Assembly (NCBI GenBank): GCA_008729055.1
Contig: SDUX01000003.1
Location: forward strand, 1,736,001-1,800,000
From: Pyropia haitanensis
Lineage: Eukaryota > Rhodophyta > Bangiophyceae > Bangiales > Bangiaceae
DNA length: 64,000 nucleotides
Reading direction: 5' to 3'
The position numbers and the translations under genes are program-made. Under the pieces are notes generated by a model, which had not been told where the DNA came from, ran no database searches, and saw only the letters and a program-made list of their open reading frames with translations. Below, one piece after another: positions 41,057 to 52,000 of this stretch (positions within the stretch are counted from its first letter, which is position 1; each line of letters begins with the position of its first letter).

Positions 41057-41740
41057 ATGGGCCCGTCTGCCCGCGCGGCGCTCGTGGCCGACGCGGCCGC
41101 CGCGCGGCCGCCGGCGCGCTCGCTCGCCCGGTGGGTGACGGGCCTCGCGCTGGTCGCGGTCGTGGACGAGATCGCGCCCAGCCCGCAGCGCGACCGCCTC
41201 CCCCCACCCCCGGCGCCGCCGCCGCGGCCGGCCGGCCGCCAGGGACCCGTCCGCCCCGGCCGGCCACCACCGCCGCCGGCCACCGCCGCCGGCCCGCCGC
41301 CACCGCCGCCGCCGCCGCCGACGGGCGCGCCGCTGGGGAAGCAGGCCGCGGCAGCGCGAGTGGATGAGTGCCGCGCAGAGGTTGGCGGCGCCGACGCGGC
41401 GTGCGTCGCCGCCGTCACCGCCGCCGCCGACGACACTGTAGGGGGGCGCGTCGGTATAAAGCCCGTCCGCCGACGGGGGGGGGGGCGTGGGGCGGTGCGG
41501 GGCCCCCCGCCGCCGCGGGCGGCGGAGGCCGCCGCGCCAGGGGCGGCGGAAAGGCCGACCGCAGCGGGCCCGCCGCGGCGGCACTCCCCCCGCCGGGCGA
41601 GGCGCCGCCGGCGGGGACGGCCGACGGCGGCGGTGGCGGCGGTGGCGGCGGTGCTGGCAGTAGGGGGGGGGGACGGAGGACGCCGCCGCCGCCGAGGTGG
41701 CCCCGGTCGCCGCCGTTGCCGCGGGGAGGAGGCAGCTAGG
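41057..41740 (+). other. Open frame of uncertain coding value
   Basis: From ATG 41057 the frame reads MGPSARAALVADAAAARPPA, then ARWVTGLALVAVVDEIAPSP, a Pro/Arg/Ala linker, and KQAAAARVDECRAEVGGADA followed by ACVAAVTAAADD. The Cys-x10-Cys segment is the only part with a protein-like mix. It faintly recalls the first Cys pair region of CP12, but the CP12 spacing is different and its second Cys pair is not found. After 41460 the frame is low complexity. I would not call a gene without transcript evidence. Confidence 0.2.
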
Positions 41741-41915
41741 GGAGGGGAGGGGGGGAGGGCGAGAGGTGGGAGGACGGGGGGGGGGGGGCGGGGGGGCGGG
41801 GGGGGAGGGCGGGGGGTGGGTGGACGGGAGGTGGGGGAGGGGGGTGGGGGGACGGGGGGGGGGAGAGGGTGGGGGTGGAGGGCGGGGGGTGGGGGTTAGG
41901 GTTGGGGGGGAGGGG
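41741..41915 (+). repeat. G-rich minisatellite-like tract
   Basis: GGGGGAGGG, GGGGGTGGG and GGACGGGGGG units alternate over 170 bases with almost no C or T. One TTAGGG is present near 41895 but it is single. Likely G-quadruplex forming. Confidence 0.7.
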
Positions 41916-41919
41916 CGGG

Positions 41920-42097
41920 CCGGATCACATGTGATCAAACGCCCCCCAGAAGGATTTGATAACAGCGGGGGGTGTTATCCAGTCATCAAACCCCCCACAG
42001 CACCTCTGGGGGGGGTTGGATAACATGTTATCCGACCCCCTCCCAGAGGTCGTGAAGGGGGTTTGATAACAGGGGGGGTGTTATCCAGTTATCAAAC
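41920..42097. repeat. Cluster of nested palindromes
   Basis: It contains the perfect palindromes GATCACATGTGATC (about 41922-41935) and GGATAACATGTTATCC (about 42017-42032). Two stem-loops have the form TTTGATAAC-(A + G run)-TGTTATCCAGTNATCAAA, at about 41953-41989 and 42060-42095. A CCTCTGGG / CCCAGAGG pair flanks the second palindrome. The TTATC/GATAA core appears six or more times with alternating orientation. No coding frame. It may be a folded-back MITE or a multi-site protein-binding element. Confidence 0.7.
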
Positions 42098-44805
42098 GAG
42101 GAGACGGAAAATGATTGCTGTACTGTGATCATGAATATTCTTCACAAGTCGGATCCACTTCATACTTGTTCTCACCAGACGCTGGCAGCAGGCCAGATCC
42201 TTTGCTCCTGGGGCCTCCTCCCGTCCCTCGAGCGTCGAGATCTGGCAGCAAGGGCGACGCAGTGCGCTGGCCCGGAAAAAGGCGTGGCCACTCGCGATAG
42301 GCACGTCCACAGCGAGCGTAGAAAGTCGGCGTGCCACCGCAGCGCGTCCAGCGCACGCCCGCGCGGCAGATAGGCGCAGCGGCCGGAATTGGGTCCTGGT
42401 GGCACCCCACCGTGCCCGTTCACAGGTCCATATCTTCACAACGAAGGCGCCCCCGCGCGAGATACAAGTGTCAGGGGGTGCCATTCCGGCTTGTTCATCG
42501 GCTGTGTCTTGGCACAGCCAAAACAACATGTGCACTCATTCACATGCACTATTCCAACGAACATTCGGCTATCCGATAATGTTTCTGTCTCGACATTGCA
42601 AATTTTGGTCGATACTGCAGTTCAACGACACTTGCGACATCAATAAACTCGACATCTGTGCATCCCATTCACCAGAGTGTGAGAAGACTTTTCGTGACAG
42701 TTCCGTTCATGCTGGTTGAATTCCTGCCTGCTAGCCGACGAAAACATGACGTCCTCTCGTCGGCCGCCCATCGCGCCACCAGCGTTCTTCCCAAGAGTCA
42801 ACACAGGCAACCGCTGTCGCCGCCAGCCGCCACTTCAGCAGCCGAGCCGCAGCCGTAGCCGGAGATACCCCCGCCTCTGCGGGCCGCCAGTGGCTGGAAT
42901 AGGCCCCCGGCGACTCCTATCAACCGCCACCGGCGCAGGCCGCCATCACCTCTTCGGCAGCACCGGTGGTCTCCGCCGCCCAAGCATTCGCTGTCGCCGC
43001 CCGAGGTCTGGGAGCATCTGGAGGGCTGTAGCGACTGCCGGGTGGGGTGGCAGTTGATGGTTCGCCGCTGTTGCCGGGGACTGCCGGCATGGTTGGCCGG
43101 CGACTGCTGTCAGGGGTGGCCGTCGACGGACGATGAACTGTGGCCATCGCACCCATGTGCTTACCGGCTGCTCGAGTCTGTGGCGACTGGTTGCAGTGGC
43201 GGCCGTCGTCATTGGGCTGTTGTTGGAGGCCGCTGGCTGGTGAGCTTACTATTGACTGGGGTGGGTGGCGGCGGCGGGGGACGGGGGAGGTCGGATTCTT
43301 GAAAGATAGTGTTCCGGCGAGAGGGAAACCTCAAACACCTCAGCCCTTGACCGCACCTATCCACAGTCAGACGCCCTCTGCGCAAGCGGCGGGCAGTTGC
43401 TTTTGAGGACGGGCATGCGGCCGGCGCGGCAATCGGGGGCAATGGTCACCAGCCCGGGACCATGGGGGCCACGGCGGAGGCTACCGGCTGCCGGCGCCGA
43501 GTCAGGATGGAGGCGTGGGACATGCCCGCCGCACCGTTTGGATGGTTGGTGGGCAGGCCAACAGATGGGCGGCAGGGGGAAACCTGGGAAGGGGACCGTG
43601 GAGGGGACACAGGTGTCCGCACGCCCGTGGTGGAGACTCGCGGCGCAGCGGCCGCGGCTGGTCGACGCGCTGGTCAGGCTGGTGTTAGGGCTGGGCGGTC
43701 CCGATTGGCGCTGTTGGGGAAACCTTGGCGATGGTTGGGAGACCAGCTCTATTGATTTCGACCAACGAGAAGAAAAGTGCGGTGAACTGTTTGTTCACGG
43801 TCGAGTGTGGTCAATACGTTCAAGTTAGAGACGAAATCTGGTATTTGGGTAGCTTTCGGATGATACGTGCAACGGCGAAGTAGACGGCGCACGTGTCCAT
43901 CGCGCAGGTGTCATCCATCGGTGAGGCTCAAAACGGAAACAAAATCTCTATTTTACCACCAACACTTGACGGATGCCCCCAGCCACCCGACCGTCCGTGC
44001 GGTGCTCTAGTGACAAGCAGACTGACGCAGGGAAAGAAGATGGACAGTGCGGATGCACCTGATAGGTTGATCCGCCCGTCGGCTGTCCATCCCCGTCCGT
44101 CCTCTAGGTCCCCAGCCCGCCCCACCACGCCTGCCAACCCGCGTCGACAGCCCCGAACGGTGGTTCCACTGAAACAACCGTGTGGTCGGGCGGCCGGGCT
44201 GACAAGGTCGCGCGTCGCCTGCACACCCCCTGCCCCCCTACCCCTCAAGTCGTCCCCGTCGCCTCGTATTCCCGCACTCTGAGTTTTCTGTTCGCAGCAC
44301 ATGATCGTTGGATATGCCCCCTACCCCCCCCGCCCCCACCTGCTCGACGAGGCGGGGGGGCGAGCGGCGCGGCCGCCGTCGCGCGCCCATGTGCCATCGC
44401 CGCTGCCGCCGGCCTTGCACAGGGCACCCTCCGGGGCGGTCCAACCCGTGGCATCCGCGGCTGGCCGGGCGTCGCCGCCGTGTCGCGGCCGCCGCTCCAC
44501 CTCGCACTCGCGTCTGGGGGGGAGGAGTGTTGGCGGGGGCTGCCGGCCGCCCGGCGGCCGGCGCCTGGGCACGCACGCGCTGCAGCTCCCCCCGGTGGCG
44601 CACGGAGCGGCAGCGACAGACGTTTCAAAGAGCGCGCCGGCCGCGGCCTCGCCCCCACCGCTGCTCGCCGTGACCACCCATCCCAGCAGACACCTCGTCC
44701 CCCCTTCTGACCACCGCCGCGTGTGCAGCACCCCCCCGCCCGCCGGCTCCAGCCTACCAACGTACCCTGTCTTCCGTCCACCCCTCCCCCCCCCGCCTCT
44801 CTGCC
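42098..44805. other. 2.7-kb intergenic region
   Basis: 42.1-43.0 kb and 43.75-44.2 kb are closer to 50% GC than the rest and lack long homopolymers. All open frames are short and without a family signature on either strand. 44.2-44.8 kb is C-rich and is probably the leader of the beta-propeller gene. Confidence 0.5.
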
Positions 44806-46368
44806 ATGGCGCGCCGCCGGTGCACCCCCCGCCTGGCCGTCGCGGCCATTGCCGCGGCGGCGGCGCTGCTGGCGGCCACCGCCGCCCCCACCGGCGCCAC
44901 CTACCGGCACCGCGGTGACGGAGGCCGCGGCTACCGCGGCTTCCGCCGCTCGCCGCCGCAGTGCGAAGTGGCGCTCCCCCGCACCGCCCCCCGCGACGGC
45001 GGCCTCTTTGCGGTCGCCAATCGCGGCGGCGGCACCGTGTCGCTCGTTGATGCGGATGCCGCCAAGGTGGTGGACACGTACGAGCTGCCAGACGGGGGGG
45101 AGCCGATGTATGTCGGCACCCCGTTTGGCACGCGGGAGGTGTGGGTGGGCGACCGTGCCAACAGCGTGCTGGTACGTTTCGGGGGCTTCGTGTTGATAAG
45201 CAGCTTGCATGTTTTTTTTCACTTTTTCTTCCCTGGGTGGGTCTGCTGGCCGCCCCGCATCCCCTCAGTGCAAGGTGCCTTCAGGTGGCTGCCGGAGGTG
45301 GAGGGGGAGGTGCGCGGTGGTTGACAGGATGGGCGCGGCTGCAGCCGTGGTCCAAAGGGGCGCAGGGCGCTGCCCGACCGAGGGGGCTCACAGCTGACAT
45401 ACCCGATGATGCTCTGCGGCTCCTCCCCATCGGGTCACCTCGGCACCCGTTGGGCATTCGCTGCCACTCTATTCCCTCCTGGTGTGCTTCTTCTTGACCC
45501 TCCCTTCTCCCCCCCGCAGCACGTGCTTCAAGTCTTTGACAACAAGTTTTTCCCCACGTTCAAGCTCTCCCTCCCCGGCTGCGATGGGGTCTTCCACACG
45601 ATGGCATCGGCGGTGCCCGTCTCGTCGGGCGGCACCGTCTGGACCACCTGCGACAAGTCCAACGTGACAATCGTGTACGACGTGACCACCCACACGGTGC
45701 TCGCGACGCTGCCGCTGCCCAAGCGCGTCGCCGCGCTGGGCGGCGTGCCCCACGACACGATCGCCAACGACCGGTTTGGCTACGTCAGCTACATCAAAAA
45801 CTCCGACGGCGCCGGCTACGTCGCCGTCTACTGCGTGCGCACGTTTGCATTGCTGCGGCTGGAGCGCACCGCGGAGGACCCGCACGTGGGACTCTTTGCC
45901 GACTCGCCCGTGGTCATCGCCGCGCAGGGCGGCGAGGTGAGCACGTACCGGCAGGGCCTCGCCGGCGGCACGCCGCTGGCGGTGGACACGACGCAGCCGT
46001 CGCCCCATGGGGTAACCGTCGCGCAGGGCGGCTCGCACTCATACATTACCAACATTGCGGGCGGCGGGGAGGCGGCGATCGTGACGTACCGGCTGGGCCG
46101 GCGCGGCCGCGCCGCCGCCTCCCCGCAGGCGGGGTGCGCGCCGGTCAAGGCGTCGCGCCCCATCCCTCACAACCTGTCCATCACGTCGGATGACCGAGTG
46201 CTGCTGCTGACGCACAGCGGCGCCGACTCGGCTGTCATTGGGCTGTGGACGGTCGGGAAGGACGGGTGCGTGGATCCCGACTCGGAGCGGCTCGTCGAGA
46301 CGGGGCGCAACCCGTTTGGGGTGTGTTTCCTCCGCGCGCTCACCGTGCCTTCCCGGTCCAAGTACTAA
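44806..46368 (+). CDS. Secreted beta-propeller protein (YVTN/lactonase-like), two exons
   Basis: Exon 1 is 44806-45171 (122 residues), donor GTACGT. Intron 45172-45519 ends CTCCCCCCCGCAG. Exon 2 is 45520-46368 (282 residues), joined in phase 0, giving 404 residues. The start MARRRCTPRLAVAAIAAAAA has a basic n-region and a hydrophobic core, a good signal peptide with likely cleavage near ATAAPTGA. The mature part shows repeated four-strand blades: GLFAVANRGGGTVSLVDADA, VWVGDRANSVLHVLQVFD, VWTTCDKSNVTIVYDV, FGYVSYIKNSDGAGYVAVY, SHSYITNIAGGGEAAIVTY, and VLLLTHSGADSAVIGLWTV. This matches YncE/lactonase-type propellers. No catalytic set can be assigned; substrate or ligand is unknown. Six cysteines in the mature part suit an extracellular or lumenal protein. 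It converges on the zinc-motif gene. Confidence 0.75.
45172..45519 (+). other. Intron of the beta-propeller gene
   Basis: GTACGT donor after the codons for NSVL, CCCCCCCGCAG acceptor before HVLQVF, phase 0. The frame reads on into the intron from exon 1, but the peptide there is non-conserved and breaks the blade. Confidence 0.85.
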
Positions 46369-46786
46369 GCTCACCAGGGAGGGAACCGGGGGGGGGCGGG
46401 GAATAAGTACAAGAGCGGGGGTTAGGGAATGGAATCGTGAATGTGTGCACGCAACGCGGGACAAGATGGTGACGGCGGCGGGGTGATATCTCGGCGGAGT
46501 GGAGGAAGGGTGGGGCCCCGACCAGCGAGGGCACCGCCGGGCTGGCGAGTTCGCAGCTACTCACGTCGGCCAGCGACGGTTGCCCCCGTAACCTCGGCGT
46601 GTGGTCCGAGCACAATAGAACAGGCATCTCTGCAGGGAGTACGAGAACAGAAAAACTAGCATTGTTACGTCGGAAAAGAACAAAACATGGTAGCCGTTTA
46701 CAAACAGATGAGAAGAAAGACTGGGAACCATCCACCAAAATACGCCCACGCACAAAAAGAAGAACGAAGAGCCTCCTTGGCCTCGC
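46369..46786. other. Convergent 3' spacer
   Basis: Between the stops of the beta-propeller gene (+) and the Cys/His-motif gene (-). A-rich segments at 46640-46720 could hold polyadenylation signals. No gene seen. Confidence 0.5.
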
Positions 46787-49081
46787 TCACGAGCCGACGC
46801 GGCCCTCAGACAGGCGCAACAGCATGTTCGCCGCAAACACTGTCGACGAGGGCTCCGCCTTGGCCTCCCACCCGGCCGCACACGCGCGCCGGCCAACCCC
46901 ACCCCCGTCGGCAGAGGCCACCACCACCGGGCGCTCGCCGCGTACCCCACCATCTGCACCCCACACCCGAGGCTCAGCCTTCAGGGGCTTGACCGACGGC
47001 GCGTCGGCGGCTGCGGCGTCAGCGGCGGCGGCGGCGTTCGCGCGCATGCCCGCCGCAGCCTTTGCCCTTCCCGCGGCGGTCGCCACCTTGGCAGCACGCC
47101 GCTCCGCAGCGGCCGCCACCGAGGCCGCGGCGGCCGCCTGCCGCCGCAGCTGCTGCTGACGCGTGGCGACAATCACCACCGCGGCGGCCGCCTTAGGCCA
47201 CAGCGCTTCGGGGAGGGGCCCCACCGCGGCGGTGCGCGCCCACGTGGGCGGCGGCGTCAGTGGCGCTGGCGCCGGCGCCGCCATGGGCGGCGACGCGTAC
47301 GGCGGCACCACGCACCACCAGCCCGCCGCGCCTGCAGGCGGACCCGACGGCGGCCCCGCCATCGCCGGTGTCAGCGGCGACGACGACGGCGACGACAGCG
47401 GCGAAGGCGACGGCGGTGACACCGTAGCCGGTGCCGGCACCATGTGCATCGACGGCACCCACATGCCGCAGGGCGGCAGGGGAGCGTACGACACGCCCGC
47501 AATGGGCGCCACAAACGCCCCGCGACGCGGTACAGGGGCAGCGAGGGAGCCCTGGTTGAGCCGGTACGCCCCCCCGGTCGCCGGCACGGGCAGCGGGGGG
47601 GGAGACCGCACGTCCGGTGTGAGCGGCGGCGACGTCATCGTCGGCGGCGGGCGCGGCGCGGTCGGCCGCGGCCCGCACGGCGGCGGCGGCGGCTGGCAGC
47701 CGGCCCACGGCACGGGGCGCCACTGGATGGGTGGCAGCCGCACGGCGGCGTAGTCGACCGCGGGCCGGGCAGCCTCGTCGGAGAAGGCCGTGCGATGACG
47801 CCCGCCGGGCGGCCCGGCGGCGGTCGACAAAGATGTGACACCACTGGCCGCCCGCGGCGCCGCCGGCCGGCGCGCGGCGCCGCCGACGGCGGCGGCGGGG
47901 CTGCTGTCACCCACGGCAGGGGGAGAGCGCCGCGCGACGCTCGCCGCCCGCCGCGCCGCCTTGGCCGCCGCCTCGTGACGACGCGCACGACGGGCGACCG
48001 ACGCCGCCGACGGCGGCGGCGACAGACGTTGCGTACGCAGCGGCAGCGGCGATGGCAGCGGCAAGTCGGCTGTGGAACGCGTCGGGCTCGGCAGCGTCAG
48101 CGTGGATAAGTCGGGGCCAGGCGACGCGGGGCGCGAGCGCTGGCGCTTGTGAAGGTTGACCGTCGTGGAGTTGGTGGTCTGAGGGGAATCCGACGCCGCA
48201 CCAGGTCCCTGCGACCATGACAGTGCAAGTGAGATGAATCGAAAACGCAGTACAGCCGCACACACACGCCAGCAGGGACACACCAGAGGAAAATCGCATG
48301 CGTGTTGTGAGTTCCACGGTCATGGCAACGCACGTCTGACTGCCAAAGAATCGTACGGCCCGCACGCCCACCCAGCCCACGCACATCAGTCGAAAGCGCA
48401 CGGGCGGTAGCGTCAGGTCACCCGCTGTACGCCTATCCCTTGGCACAACTACCCGTCGCCAAGCACGCCGGAAGGGGTGGACGATCCCCCCCCAAAAGAG
48501 CAAGAAAAGCATACCATCGATAGTCGCCGCTTGGCCCACTTGCGGCTCGCTGCCACCCGCCGCGCACAGTGGACCGAACAAAAACGGCCGCTGCCATAGC
48601 CCCCGTCATGGTCACCGCGGCAGCACTCACACACCCGGGCGACACTGAGCGCTTGGTCCAACTCCTGCGTCCGCCATACAAAACAAATATCACACCGACA
48701 AGGACCACACAGGGAGAGACAAACAGGTACCAACACAGGTCAGCCCGTTGTCTCCCTCCCCGTGACTAAGCGCCCAAACGAAAAACAAACCAAACGCGCG
48801 ACACACAGAGGCCAACTAACAGCAACAGGCGACCGGGACCCCCCCGCGCCGTCCAAAGACCGCCTTCGTCCCGCCGGGTCACAGAAAGAGAACAAGCAAA
48901 AACATACCGCACCCGACGTGGGCACCGTCGCGGGCGACGACGCGGCGCCACCCAGATCCGACAGGATTGACACGCAGCTGGCGCCAGGCGCCGCCGCCGC
49001 CGCTTCGGCCGACACCGCCTCTGCCCGCAGCGGCGACCGTTGGGAACTCAGCCCGCTGGGACGGGTGGAGGTGGTGGCCAT
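46787..49081 (-). CDS. YGSGRFCS-motif Cys/His protein, three exons
   Basis: Exon 1 is 49081-48908 (58 residues, donor GTATGT). Exon 2 is 48664-48515 (50 residues, acceptor GCGGACGCAG, donor GTATGC). Exon 3 is 48208-46787 (473 residues, acceptor GGTCGCAG). All joins are phase 0, giving 581 residues. Exon 2 carries ECCRGDHDGGYGSGRFCSVH followed by CARRVAASRKWAKRR: a Cys/His cluster with the YGSGRFCS..CAR signature that I recall from short zinc-binding motifs in algal, plant and oomycete proteins. A basic helix follows. Exon 3 begins with a basic stretch near HKRQRSRP, then Pro/Ala/Ser-rich sequence, an Ala/Arg helix (RQQQLRRQAAAAASVAAAAE) and a final FAANMLLRLSEG. Nuclear DNA- or RNA-binding is a guess. 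The gene structure is well supported by phase and splice sites. Confidence 0.72.
48209..48514 (-). other. Intron 2 of the YGSGRFCS gene
   Basis: GTATGC..GCAG, 306 bases, phase 0. Without its removal the frame after KRRLSM runs to a stop with no conserved residues. Confidence 0.85.
48665..48907 (-). other. Intron 1 of the YGSGRFCS gene
   Basis: GTATGT..GCAG, 243 bases, phase 0, T-rich on the transcribed strand as expected near the acceptor. Confidence 0.85.
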
Positions 49082-52000
49082 GACTCCGGCGCGCCGTCTT
49101 CGCGTTTACCTCGAAGCAGCAGCAAGAAAAAGCACGAGGGAAAACCTGTGCAGGGCCACACGCACTGGGGGTAGGAGTCGGAGCACCGCCCAACAGCAGG
49201 AGCCGGAACACCGCCCAACAGCACGAGTCGGAACACCAACAGCGACGGGGACGACGACGACTGTGTGTGCGGGGGCGGATGGGGGAGTGGTCGGGCACGC
49301 AGCGCGTGGTCGGGACGCAGTGATGAAGAGAACGACTCCCAGATGCAGAGCACAAAGCTGTGGGTGCCGTGGTTTAGCGGGCGTCGTTCACAACGGGCGC
49401 GGCGTGGCAGATAGCTACAAGAGCGTGCAATGTGGGGACCCGTTGCACTCCCCCCCACGCCCACCGCACGCAGCGGGCGCAAGGCGCCAGACAGGTACGC
49501 CACGGGCGCCCACACCGGCAGCAAAATGGAGGGGGAAGAGCGGGGACATGCGTGAGGGTAACAATGGGCCCGGCCAGTGGGGGACTGCAAATGAGGGGAC
49601 GAAGGCCCTTTCCCCCCCCTCACGCCCTCCTCCCCCCCCCCCCGAGGCACACGCACACCAAGCCCGCAACGGCGCTTCGGCTACCCGGCGCCGCGACCGC
49701 GGCTAGCACACATACACGGCACGGCGCGCCCGCACCGGTCGCGGCGCTGCGGGTGGCAGTCGCGGCCCGGCGGTCACGTGGGGTGGGTGGCCCGGCGGCC
49801 ACCTGCTCGCCGCGCCCCTCCTCCGCACCAATGACCGTCAAAAGCGCCACCAGCCACTCCCCCTCACGCTTCCTCGGCCCCCCTTCCGCTCCCGAGTGCA
49901 GCGGTTGCAGACAGTGATCCAGGGCCGTGCACCCCTTGACTGCGTCTGAAACGCTGCGCCGCCAGGCCGCACCCGCACCGCCCCGCCGAAACGGCAGCTC
50001 CACCGCCAGACCCGCGGTGCAGGTAGACGACGCCAGCCGCAGCCGAGGGCGTCGACCTCCCCTTGACCCCGCGGGGGCGGCAGTCAGATACAGAGGCGCT
50101 CTCCTCTACGAGCGACTGCGGGAGAGGGGCAAGCGCCTGCGTACTTTTTCGACCGATGGACTGTGTGGCGGGGTTTCGCCGGCTGGCTGGCCAGCTGGCC
50201 CGCCCCACAGTGTGCGATGGGCGCACAGCCGGGCCGCAGCGACGCGTGGGAGTGGTGACCAAATGGAGGAGGCACGCCCAGCCCGCTGCCACTCCGCTCG
50301 CGTTCTGTGGGCCAGATTATGCCAAGCGGCATTCCAGTTTGCATCGGGTGACATATGTGTAGTGTCTGCGTCGAGGTGTCTGTCGTTGGTTGAACGGGCC
50401 AATCATCGGTGTGCACGATTGCCTGAGGGTCGCTCGTGTGACCCGATCGGCCTCGACACAAGTGATGAACTGGACGTAAGAGGCGTGGAACCAGTCCCAG
50501 ACAACTTTTGATCGCACAATCTTCTTTGGCAGGCTATGTGCTTTTTCATCAAGTAATTTAAGGAAGCAGACTCAAGGTTCGGGGAGACCCCGCGACAGCA
50601 CAGTGGTGGCGTCGTAGGCGCGCGGCCGTAGCGGGCGCAACAGCAGCGCCTGGTCAACGCACCTCCAAGGGAAACGCCAACATTTGTATAAAAACGGATT
50701 GAATATTTCCATTTCGTGGATCAGCCACGTGTCGCGACCGTGGCTGATCCCGCATGCAGAGTGCGCGATGGTGACGTGTTCGCTCGCAGGACCGCACCCC
50801 GAACATATCTCGCCTCCGAGGTTGTTCAGGTTGGTGCGTCAAGGACATGAACTGCCGTCCAAGCAGCGCGCCGCGGGTGTGGTCCCCCAGACGCGCGGCG
50901 AGCCGTTTTCGAACAGGCATGCCTTGCTTCCACGCGGCGATGCGAGCCTCACATCATGTCTTTGTGGTAGTGAGTGATTCACCTTGACTTGCTTAGAGAC
51001 AGCGGATGTGGACGAGTGGCTCCAGCACGCTCCAGCTCGTCGACCATAGTGATAACTCCAGCAGTGCGACGATGCTCCGTCGGAGCGGCGCAAACACGAG
51101 GTGTCAGTGAACACGGAAACGCAAAAGCACGTCACGTCTTCGCACGACCCTCTACTCGTTCAAAGCACAAGCGATGAAATCCACACAACGAAACAGCGGA
51201 GTCTTCAACGAAGACCATACAGTCGACCAGTTACTGCGCCTAGCGATGAGCATCCCCGTCCAAAAAGATGCTGACGCTGCATCACAACAAAAAGCGCGGT
51301 TGACACAGTGCACACGCGCGAGGATCGCGACCGTGTTCTGAGCGAGCGCCCTGTGCCCAGGGACACCGACGTCACCATCTTTGCGTCGCCGGCGATCTGG
51401 CCGTGCCCCAACAAACACCAGCAGAGCGACGGGGGCAAAACGATAAAAAACAAAGCAATATCACCACCCCTGCGTGCTGTCGGACCAGTCATAGGAAGCC
51501 CACAACACAACTGCAGCGCGACGGGTGCAAGCCGCGCAACACATTCAAAACACAAGCGCGACATGAAAGCATGGGCAACGACGGGGGAGGCGCATGACCG
51601 TCAATGGCTGACCGAGAGCAACACGGCTCCCCATGAGCACCAAAGGGCACACCATGCCGCCGCAGAGGGCGGCCGTCGCCCAAGACAAGCAGCATGCGCG
51701 CGCGTGCAGCAGGACCTCAGATCCGAAAGATGGTATGTGTAAAAAAAAAGTGTATCAACAGCGCGGCCGTAGCAGCTTCGTGCGTTGGATTGTAGTTTTT
51801 CTTGATCATCACCAGTGCGCTGCAACTCACACGCGCGTGCGCCCGCAGCCGCCGCACCAAACCCCGCCACCGCCCCGTGGCGCAAAGGCTGCAACCGGTG
51901 GAGCGACGGCACACCCGGGGCGGGAAAAGATGAGCAAAACGAGACGTACCTTGCCAAGCAGGGGTCCCGTAACCATCACGCGCGCCCCGGCATCCGCTCG

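Noticed and set aside
41890..41915. TTAGGG-like sequence as a telomere remnant
   Set aside because: Only a single TTAGGG within a G-rich minisatellite; no tandem array.
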